Source: an uncultured Oscillospiraceae bacterium (GTDB lineage Bacteria; Bacillota_A; Clostridia; Oscillospirales; Oscillospiraceae). From it: a DNA stretch of 5,713 bases. Of this stretch, positions 1 through 5,713 are shown piece by piece. Where the stretch lies: NCBI GenBank assembly GCA_900757695.1, contig CAAEOU010000038.1, forward strand, positions 1 to 5,713, in the 5' to 3' direction. The notes beneath the pieces were generated by a model. The model made no database searches and had not been told where the DNA came from. It worked only from the letters and a program-made list of their open reading frames with translations. The translations under genes and the position numbers were made by a program. Each line of letters starts with the position of its first letter. Positions within the stretch are counted from its first letter, which is position 1.

Positions 1-854
1 GGGTTCACTTCAATTTTGGCTGTGAAGTGTGTATCATCATACCTATCAACAGCAGCATCTTCTCCATAATGATCTATGATTACTCTCATCAATTCGTTTT
101 CACATAGAAGGGTTACTTCCTTCGATGACTCCGATGTAAACATATCAACCATTTTATTTGTATAGGAGGCTACATCAAATCCCTCTATCGGCATAAAGTA
201 AGTTTCCAGATTTTCTACACTTGTTAGCCGATCTACACGGAAGTGAGCAATTTTCTGATGCTTCAGAGAAAATCCAATCAAATAGTAATGGTCATTTTTC
301 CATTCAAGCGCATAAGGATTTACGACATAATAATATCCATCATGCTTTAAGATTTTCTTTTTTTCTTGAGTATATTCATAGTATTGGAACCGAATTTGCT
401 GATGGTTTCCAATCGCTGTTTGGATATTATCAATGATATAGTAAACCTTTTCATTATGCGGTTTGACACGGCTGGATAAAGCAGCAAATTTTTGAAGCTG
501 CTTTGCCTGATGTAGACTGGTCAGACGGCATAATTTCTGCACCAGCTCCTCAGACTTCTTGGCAGAAATGATCTTCGAGGATGCTACTGCGTCTGTCAGC
601 ATTTTCAGTTCTGGATACTCAAACAGGCGGTTTCCCATAAAATATTGGTTTTGGGTACTCTTAACCACCACAATATCAATCCCCGCATCGATCAGCGCAT
701 TGGTATCTGCGTAAACAGTCTGCCGCACTGCCTGAATTCCTTTTCCATTCAGATGGGCAATGATGTCAGATACTGTGGCGGGATGGTTTTCATCGGTCCG
801 CTCATAGAGAAACCGGAGTAATTCCAGTATCCGCATATTTGTTGAATTCTGCAT
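1..854 (-). CDS. HTH-WYL domain transcriptional regulator, C-terminus outside the window
   Basis: An uninterrupted frame runs from the ATG at 854 to the left edge, giving 284 residues. AGGAGG lies six bases upstream. Residues about 7-65 form a winged helix-turn-helix of the HTH_11/DeoR-like kind (MRILELLRFLYERTDENHPA, then QAVRQTVYADTNALIDAGID as the recognition and following helices), with a wing near NQYFMGNRLFEYPELKML (69-86). A helical linker follows, and the WYL domain starts at about 138. Its signature is seen as NPYALEWKNDHYYLIGFS (179-196) and AHFRVDRLTSVENLE (203-217); the name-giving W is Y here (YYL), as is common in Clostridia. WYL regulators bind DNA and sense a ligand, often a nucleic acid or nucleotide, through the WYL domain. 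Family members are usually about 310-330 residues, so perhaps 30-45 are missing. It follows the membrane peptide by 28 bases and may regulate this cluster. GC falls to about 35% over positions 1-480. Confidence 0.92.
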   Translation of the reverse strand, partial: MQNSTNMRILELLRFLYERTDENHPATVSDIIAHLNGKGIQAVRQTVYADTNALIDAGIDIVVVKSTQNQYFMGNRLFEYPELKMLTDAVASSKIISAKKSEELVQKLCRLTSLHQAKQLQKFAALSSRVKPHNEKVYYIIDNIQTAIGNHQQIRFQYYEYTQEKKKILKHDGYYYVVNPYALEWKNDHYYLIGFSLKHQKIAHFRVDRLTSVENLETYFMPIEGFDVASYTNKMVDMFTSESSKEVTLLCENELMRVIIDHYGEDAAVDRYDDTHFTAKIEVN

Positions 855-860
855 ACTTCA

Positions 861-866
861 CCTCCT
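861..866 (-). promoter_or_regulatory. Shine-Dalgarno of the WYL regulator
   Basis: AGGAGG on the minus strand, six bases before the ATG at 854. It lies in the 28-base gap after the membrane peptide. I see no terminator hairpin or clear promoter in this gap, so the regulator is probably read from the operon transcript. Confidence 0.8.
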
Positions 867-882
867 CGATTCTTAAAATGGC

Positions 883-1023
883 CTATTTTGTATGGTGTCC
901 AGCCCCAAAGACCAGAAGCAGGGCGACAGCACAGAGAAGCAGGCCGATCCAATTTCGATCTATAATCAGCTTGATCACCGCCACAAGCAGAAGTCCGCCT
1001 ACCAGGAGCACAACGCCATTCAT
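883..1023 (-). CDS. Small membrane protein, 46 aa, two hydrophobic segments
   Basis: The ATG at 1023 directly follows the TGA of the DUF4261 gene (1026-1024), and GGGAGG (1036-1031) lies seven bases upstream, so initiation is very plausible and probably coupled to the upstream gene. The frame ends at TAG (885-883). The peptide begins MNGVVLLVGGLLLVAVIK, has the short polar turn DRN at 22-24, and continues with WIGLLLCAVALLLVFGAG before a HHTK tail. Residues 4-21 and 25-41 look like two membrane-crossing helices in a hairpin. I recognise no family. It could be a small membrane partner of the cluster or a dispensable hydrophobic peptide. The dense spacing on both sides and the good start site argue for a real gene. 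Confidence 0.75.
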   Translation of the reverse strand: MNGVVLLVGGLLLVAVIKLIIDRNWIGLLLCAVALLLVFGAGHHTK

Positions 1024-1902
1024 TCAGCGTCCTCCCGAAGCATAGTTTCCCATGTTGATGTCCAGCACCCCTCTGGGCGGCTGGATCAAGGCATCTTCAT
1101 ATTGGCACTTCCACTGGATCTCCCGGCACATCTGGCCATCCGCCACGCCGTCTATGGTTTCCCCATCCTCAATGGGGTTATCATGCTCCAGAATATAGGA
1201 CGCTGCATTATAGGCGTGGTTTACCACCCAGTTGGGGTCCATGTCGTGGAAGTGGTACTGGAGGTCGGGCAGGAACAGGGTGCTCATACCCACCGTGTCG
1301 ATGAGCATATCCTCCGTACCCTCAATGTTGAAGAAACGGACATTGACGCCAAAGCGGATGAACCGATCCGGCCCCTCAATCTGATGGGAGCGCACATCCT
1401 CTGCCAGAAACAGCTTGCCGCAGTTCTGGAAATAGAACGCCTCACAGGTGGGGTACAGCTCTGCCAGAGCCTCCAGAAAGTCGGCATCCAGGTTGGCACG
1501 CTCCAGCGCTGGAAGCGCCGCAGTCAGCATATCGGTGGCCACCACCTGATATTTGCACTCCCGGAAGATCCGGTCACGGTCCTCCTGGCAGTCCCACATC
1601 TGGCTCATCAGAAAGGCATCAAAGCCTTTGCCCTTGAACTTGTCGCATTTCATCACCATCAGCTGTACCGGGCACTTGCCGTCCTGAAATTCCGCGACAT
1701 GATCCAGGGCGGCAAAGCCGGCCATTTTCTTATCATAACAGAAGCACTCTGTTGATCCGATGTGCTTCTCCATTATGGCAGTCATTTTTTCTTTATCCGG
1801 CATTTCTACCGGTTCTTTGAACAGCATCTGAATGAGATAGGGACCTCCGGGCTGGGAGCCTTTTTTGTCATCCAGGTTTTGCTGGAACACTTTATTGCTC
1901 AT
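1024..1902 (-). CDS. DUF4261 domain-containing protein, 292 aa
   Basis: The ATG at 1902 is two bases after the TAA of the preceding gene (1907-1905), with GAGG seven bases upstream, inside that gene's 3' end. The sequence matches my memory of the DUF4261 family: an N-terminal part with GGPYLIQMLFKEPVEMP (about 19-35), then a helical middle, then the typical C-terminal core at about 177-255 with GPDRFIRFGVNVRFFNIEGT, DMLIDTVGMSTLFLPDLQ and a tail with YILEHDNPIEDGETIDG. Length is in the usual range for the family, so it seems intact. There is no signal peptide or membrane segment. The biochemical function of the family is not known to me. DUF4261 proteins occur in Firmicutes beside SUFU-type and other immunity-like genes, as they do here. 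The 3' end carries the ribosome binding site of the next small gene. Confidence 0.88.
   Translation of the reverse strand: MSNKVFQQNLDDKKGSQPGGPYLIQMLFKEPVEMPDKEKMTAIMEKHIGSTECFCYDKKMAGFAALDHVAEFQDGKCPVQLMVMKCDKFKGKGFDAFLMSQMWDCQEDRDRIFRECKYQVVATDMLTAALPALERANLDADFLEALAELYPTCEAFYFQNCGKLFLAEDVRSHQIEGPDRFIRFGVNVRFFNIEGTEDMLIDTVGMSTLFLPDLQYHFHDMDPNWVVNHAYNAASYILEHDNPIEDGETIDGVADGQMCREIQWKCQYEDALIQPPRGVLDINMGNYASGGR
1031..1036 (-). promoter_or_regulatory. Shine-Dalgarno of the 46-aa membrane peptide
   Basis: GGGAGG on the minus strand, seven bases before the ATG at 1023, lies within the last codons of the DUF4261 gene. It is the main evidence that the short frame is translated. Confidence 0.75.
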
Positions 1903-1904
1903 AC

Positions 1905-2612
1905 TTATTCCTCACTTTTCCTGATAGCATCTTCGATCTGTCTGCTGACGGTGTCCATATAAAGATACACCCCATCTCGATCACAGTGGTACAGGTTGGA
2001 ATAGCTGGTACTCTCATTGGGGGAGATGGGGTTTGGTTCCACCACCTCGGTAGCTTCCAGCAGGCCGACACCCAGTTCCGCCGCGGCAGTGAGGGCCTTT
2101 TTCAGCACTGCAAACTGTCCATCGCGCCAAAGCCCCTCCAGATCCTCCAGCACCTTTGGCATCTGCTCCAGATTCCGGAGAAGCTGCACGACCTGCTTTG
2201 GAGACAGGTACACACCGGAGCAGTAATTTTCGATGATCTGATTTTCTGCCGGATTGGGAAAGGCGGTTGGTGCCACCTGTGCCCACGGCGTGAAATACCG
2301 GGCATATTCCGGCTTCTCCTCCAACAGGAAGGAAAAGCCGCTTCCCCGGGTGTAATAGTAATCGCGGAAAAATCCCTGGACCACCGCAATGTAAAAGCCG
2401 TGGCTTTTGTCAAACAGCTCGTTAGATTCCGTTTCAGCCCCAACGCGCAAGGTATTCAGATATTTTTCGGTATAGAAATCCTCCATTCCATGCTGCGCGG
2501 CAAGGGCCAGCACTTTTTCCTCCTGTCCCTGCTGTATCCAGGTTAAGGGAGTAAAATACCATTCCCGCATTTCCTCTGGTGAAATCGGGTGAAAACTTAC
2601 ATCGTATCCCAC
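1905..2612 (-). CDS. Hypothetical protein, 235 aa, GTG start
   Basis: I do not recognise the family. The frame is open back to an ATG at 2711, but that would overlap the upstream gene by more than 80 bases. A GTG at 2612 is preceded at six bases by AAAGGAGG (2626-2619), so I take GTG as the start. The protein begins MGYDVSFHPISPEEM and is soluble, with no signal peptide or membrane segment. It is rich in aromatic residues in its first half (EWYF, FYTEKY, FFRDYYYTRGSGFSFLLEE at about 81-99). A helical stretch follows at about 137-185 (VVQLLRNLEQ, LKKALTAAAELGVGLLEA), and the C-terminus carries SNLYHCDRDGVYLYMD. It lies 13 bases after the SUFU/DUF4253 gene and two bases before the DUF4261 gene, so the three are probably cotranscribed and functionally linked. 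An immunity-like role is only a guess from context. Confidence 0.88.
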   Translation of the reverse strand: MGYDVSFHPISPEEMREWYFTPLTWIQQGQEEKVLALAAQHGMEDFYTEKYLNTLRVGAETESNELFDKSHGFYIAVVQGFFRDYYYTRGSGFSFLLEEKPEYARYFTPWAQVAPTAFPNPAENQIIENYCSGVYLSPKQVVQLLRNLEQMPKVLEDLEGLWRDGQFAVLKKALTAAAELGVGLLEATEVVEPNPISPNESTSYSNLYHCDRDGVYLYMDTVSRQIEDAIRKSEE

Positions 2613-2618
2613 AAAAAT

Positions 2619-2626
2619 CCTCCTTT
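2619..2626 (-). promoter_or_regulatory. Shine-Dalgarno deciding a GTG start
   Basis: The minus strand reads AAAGGAGG, six bases before the GTG at 2612. Its first base is the last base of the upstream TGA, so the terminating ribosome sits on this site; translational coupling is likely. It rules out the longer ATG start at 2711 as the preferred one. Confidence 0.85.
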
Positions 2627-5600
2627 CAATCCCACCAGAAGTACCAAACAGTGGACTGTCGCAGCACATCGGCCAGAGCGCCCACGGTGGCGTCCTCCGG
2701 CCCCTGGTCAATCACATCGGGACAGAAGCCATACAGTTCCACTGCTGCATCCATAGCCTTCTCCTCGGGAACGGGAGCCGGGAGCAGGAACTCCAACTCG
2801 TCGTGGCTCATGGCAGCAGGCACCGCCCCATGCTGTTCAAACCAGTATTTCGCAACTGCCATTAACTCCGGCGTGTCAGGACACTCATTCCAGCCACCAA
2901 AGGGCAGGTAGGCGAATATCTCCCAAGGATTCTTCACGGGGATTTTAGCCAGAATGAGAGGATAGGTCATATTATTATCGGAATTCCAGTAGCTTGAAAA
3001 ACGACGGTTATCATATCCGCCCTCCATCTCGCCCAGGATCTCCTCATCCCAGTCCATATCGTCATCCTCGGCTTCTTCCTTGCGCTGCCCAATCATTTCC
3101 TCCAGGACTGCCTTACTGTTCTCGACAGGGGCGGAGAGCATTTTCTTCCGGTATTCGGCAACTTTGTCCGGGTCGAAAGCAAAGTCGTCCTCGCCATCGC
3201 TGTCCGGGTTAGAATTCATAATCAGGCATTCCCACAGGATTTCGTCATCCGCCTTAATCAGAACCGGCACAAAGCCCTCTTTGACACTTTCCCGTTTGGC
3301 ATAGTTATATGCCGACATGATGGGGTCATCATCCGTCATTGAGGGGAAATAGGTACATTCACAGTCCAGATATTCCATCATGGCTTCCGCAAGGTCTGAA
3401 GGCTCCAGAGTGGCCTCATCGAAACTCTGTCCCTGCCAGTTGGCGAACCGCTTTTCCATGACTTTTGCCATAGCCTGATAATAGTTTTCATCAAATGGGA
3501 TGAACAGATAGGCTTCATCCTGGAACTTATCGGAATAATATTGCTCTGAACCGAAATACTCCAAAGCATAGTTATCAATGTCGCTGGGGAAGTACGGGCT
3601 ATCCGCCTCGCCATAGTAATATCCAGCAAAGGCTGCGCCCTCCTTGTTGAACAGCGCCCCAAAGAGCTGTCCTTTCAGCTGGTCCCGGATAAAGCCACGC
3701 AGATCGGCGCGGCTCAGATCTGCCATAAACGGCTGCACCTGCTCCCAGTACCGCTCCATAAATTCCGCGCTCATCAGATCATGCTCTATGCACCAGCGCA
3801 GATAGATTGCCATGTGGTTGTAGGCATTGATCTCATTCACCGGCAAGCCCTTTTCCTGAATGGATTCCAGGTGCCATGCGGCATCGTCCATATCGCCGGT
3901 GAACTCCTCCTCTGCAAGCGTTCCTCTGGTGATGGCATTCTGGCGGGTGGGATTGACCACAAAACTGATGCCTGCCATCTTTTCAAGCAGGGCGTCCGCA
4001 TCATGCTCCATCTTATACTCCATCTCATTATGATAGAGCGGGATCACCTGATAGAAGTTGACCTCCTCGCCGCTCGGCAAAGTGCAGACTTCGCCGCCTT
4101 CCTCCACGCCCTGGGGACCGGTCAGAATAGCGGCGGTGAGCTTCGTGTCCTCTGCAAACGGCGATTGCTTGTCCATTGTGTGGCCAAAGCCCAGCCAGGT
4201 ATCGTTGGAAATGGGCAGGCGAGCCAACACTTTCAAGAGACCAATAGGCCAGTACCACCGCTCATCCTTCAGGGATTCCTCATCCAGTTTCCAATCCGGT
4301 GGCAGAGCGATGGCCAGCTCTGCTCGCTCCAGCTTGTATTCCGCCAGTTCCTCCGGCACATTCATCCGGTGAGCACCCATGCCCATCGTTACCAGTGTGT
4401 AATAGTCCCGCTCATCAGAGGGAGGAACAACGCAGATGTCCACATGGATGTCAGGAGAAACCAGCTCATGGAACACATTCTCAAACTCACCAAAGGTGTT
4501 TTTGATGTGCTGCTCTATCGCAGACATCTCATCCTCCGAATAAACCTCTGGCTCACTGTTTTTTCTTGAGGACCAGAAGGCATCCGCCTTCGTGCCGTCC
4601 GGGTTCAGGAAAATCTGAAAATACTGATCGTCTCCCGGCTGTTGATAGACAAGACCAATGCGGCGGGTCTGGTCCACAAACACACCTGTTAGAATGCCCT
4701 CTGGTTCTCCTTCAGGGGTGTGGGTCAGCCATTCACCGCTGTCCAGCCGTTCCTTGAGCTGCCGCAGCCAGTCGGTTCCCATCTTGGAGAGTCCAGCTTC
4801 ATTCATACGGAAGGACAGCTCCACAAGATGTTCCTGCACTGGATATTGGAATTCACAGCAGGGGGAGTTTTTCTCATAGCTATACCGCTCTGGGTGGAAC
4901 AGCTCATAAAATTCGGCAAGTCCTGCTTCGTCCACCCGAATGCAGGCTATGGCGCATTGTTTATCATCCGCATTCCCGTCCAGTCCCCGCTGGAGCGTTT
5001 GGTCAGCATCGGGATTGATCCAATGATATTCCATCTGTTCCAGGGTGGCTCCGGCTTTGATCTCTTTTTTTAAGGTCAGGAACTCATAATCTCCCGGTTC
5101 CAGTTTTAATCCTTGCTTGACGGCATCCAGCGCACCGGATTTATCGCCAAAATGCGCCCGCAGCTTGCCCAGATGGAGCCAGATCCAGGGGTAGTCCGGC
5201 TCCTCCAGAGCGCCCCGCTCCGCATATTCCAGTGCTTCTTCCAGCCTGCCGCAATACATCAACGCCACAGAATACCGGTAGTACCAGGTAGCGCAGCCCG
5301 TGGCGTTTTTCTCCGAATCCTTCATCCATTCCGCAGCGCGGTAGTAGTGGATGTAATCGTCCAGATTAAGGCAGGCAAAGGCATACCAGAGGGCAATCTG
5401 CAAATCCTGGTGAGCCTGTTTTTCGCTGAATCGTCCTTCTTCTACGCCACTTTTGATAAAATCCTCCAGCCAGCCGAGCATTTTCTCAAAGTAACCGGTG
5501 GTTCCTTCATCAAAGGATTCCAGTGTTTCAATATCCTCCGCCGAGAGCAGGGAGCCAGTTTCCTCATGAATATCAGGCTCCGGTTCTTTCTCGTCCAGCA

Positions 5601-5713
5601 GTGGCACACCACCCACATCCCGCCGGAATGCGTGGAAGTGAGCATAGGGCAAGTCGCTTCCCTCAAAGAATGCCTGTGCTGCTGTTAGTACAGCGGGCAG
5701 ATCCCAGGCGATA
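2626..5713 (-). CDS. Large multidomain TPR-SUFU-DUF4253 protein, 5' end outside the window
   Basis: The frame is open from the right edge to a TGA at 2628-2626. A TTG at 5652 could start a 1008-residue protein and has a GAGGG seven bases upstream, but 20 more in-frame codons precede it (IAWDLPAVLTAAQAFFEGSD) and look like ordinary protein, so I treat the gene as partial. Residues counted from that TTG: TPR-like helical repeats at about 85-192 (clearest pair 123-156 and 157-190); an unassigned segment at about 200-365; a suppressor-of-fused (SUFU) domain at about 368-572, with SPDIHVDICVVPP, TMGMGAHRMNVPEEL, TWLGFGHT, FYQVIPLY and DADALLEKM; a DUF7832-like segment at about 585-742 (DDAAWHLES, AIYLRWCIEHDLMS); an acidic linker at about 859-871; and a C-terminal DUF4253 module (about 790-1008) with GGWNECPDTPEL, AKYWFEQHGA, LYGFCPD and the terminal WYFWWD. 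No signal peptide or membrane segment is visible, so it is probably cytosolic. SUFU proteins in bacteria are linked to toxin-immunity loci; the role here is inferred. SUFU and DUF4253 calls are firm, DUF7832 is tentative. Confidence 0.9.
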   Translation of the reverse strand, partial: IAWDLPAVLTAAQAFFEGSDLPYAHFHAFRRDVGGVPLLDEKEPEPDIHEETGSLLSAEDIETLESFDEGTTGYFEKMLGWLEDFIKSGVEEGRFSEKQAHQDLQIALWYAFACLNLDDYIHYYRAAEWMKDSEKNATGCATWYYRYSVALMYCGRLEEALEYAERGALEEPDYPWIWLHLGKLRAHFGDKSGALDAVKQGLKLEPGDYEFLTLKKEIKAGATLEQMEYHWINPDADQTLQRGLDGNADDKQCAIACIRVDEAGLAEFYELFHPERYSYEKNSPCCEFQYPVQEHLVELSFRMNEAGLSKMGTDWLRQLKERLDSGEWLTHTPEGEPEGILTGVFVDQTRRIGLVYQQPGDDQYFQIFLNPDGTKADAFWSSRKNSEPEVYSEDEMSAIEQHIKNTFGEFENVFHELVSPDIHVDICVVPPSDERDYYTLVTMGMGAHRMNVPEELAEYKLERAELAIALPPDWKLDEESLKDERWYWPIGLLKVLARLPISNDTWLGFGHTMDKQSPFAEDTKLTAAILTGPQGVEEGGEVCTLPSGEEVNFYQVIPLYHNEMEYKMEHDADALLEKMAGISFVVNPTRQNAITRGTLAEEEFTGDMDDAAWHLESIQEKGLPVNEINAYNHMAIYLRWCIEHDLMSAEFMERYWEQVQPFMADLSRADLRGFIRDQLKGQLFGALFNKEGAAFAGYYYGEADSPYFPSDIDNYALEYFGSEQYYSDKFQDEAYLFIPFDENYYQAMAKVMEKRFANWQGQSFDEATLEPSDLAEAMMEYLDCECTYFPSMTDDDPIMSAYNYAKRESVKEGFVPVLIKADDEILWECLIMNSNPDSDGEDDFAFDPDKVAEYRKKMLSAPVENSKAVLEEMIGQRKEEAEDDDMDWDEEILGEMEGGYDNRRFSSYWNSDNNMTYPLILAKIPVKNPWEIFAYLPFGGWNECPDTPELMAVAKYWFEQHGAVPAAMSHDELEFLLPAPVPEEKAMDAAVELYGFCPDVIDQGPEDATVGALADVLRQSTVWYFWWD

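Noticed and set aside
855..882. Possible terminator or promoter in the gap before the WYL gene
   Set aside because: The 28 bases contain no hairpin followed by a T-run and no convincing -35/-10 pair; only the ribosome binding site is clear.
749..952. Minus-strand frame of 67 codons across the membrane-peptide and WYL gene junction
   Set aside because: It is in a different frame from both genes and overlaps both; their own frames have better start sites.
892..1755. Plus-strand open frame of 287 codons opposite the DUF4261 gene
   Set aside because: It is antisense to a well-supported gene, has no good ribosome binding site, and its translation is low in complexity and rich in H and Q, as expected for the complement of a coding frame.
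2613..2711. Longer ATG start at 2711 for the 235-residue protein
   Set aside because: It would add 33 residues of poor protein character overlapping the DUF4253 C-terminus, while the GTG at 2612 has an ideal AAAGGAGG six bases upstream.
3781..4569. Plus-strand open frame of 262 codons opposite the SUFU region
   Set aside because: It lies entirely within the conserved SUFU and DUF7832-like coding sequence on the other strand. No recognisable motif or start signal is seen.
5113..5688. Plus-strand open frame of 191 codons at the right edge
   Set aside because: It overlaps the TPR part of the large gene in antisense and shows no family resemblance.

Overview
The window holds five genes, all read from the minus strand, so the 5' end of the transcript lies at the right edge. 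They follow each other closely (gaps of 13, 2, 0 and 28 bases), there is no visible terminator or long non-coding stretch, and each complete gene has a strong Shine-Dalgarno sequence. They look like one operon. The purine-rich ribosome binding sites, the DUF/SUFU families and about 50-60% GC over most of the window suggest a Firmicute of the Clostridia type, perhaps a gut Oscillospiraceae or Lachnospiraceae. That assignment is inference.

Order of transcription, right to left: (1) a very large multidomain cytosolic protein, open at the right edge (5713 down to 2626), with TPR-like repeats, a bacterial suppressor-of-fused (SUFU) domain, a DUF7832-like segment and a C-terminal DUF4253 module; (2) a 235-residue protein of unrecognised family, whose start is a GTG at 2612; (3) a 292-residue DUF4261-type protein; (4) a 46-residue double-hydrophobic membrane peptide at 1023-883, whose ATG directly abuts the previous stop; (5) a helix-turn-helix plus WYL-domain transcriptional regulator starting at 854 and running off the left edge.

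SUFU is a family described in bacteria in loci that carry immunity proteins against polymorphic (contact-dependent, secreted) toxins, and tandem or fused immunity-like domains are a known feature of 'polyimmunity' loci. The best reading is therefore a polyimmunity-like accessory cluster with a WYL regulator at its downstream end. No toxin, nuclease or secretion gene is visible here, so this role is inferred from domain families and layout only. The 3' half of the WYL gene (positions 1-480, about 35% GC by hand count) is much more AT-rich than its 5' half (about 47%) and than the rest of the cluster, which may mark a boundary of different ancestry.
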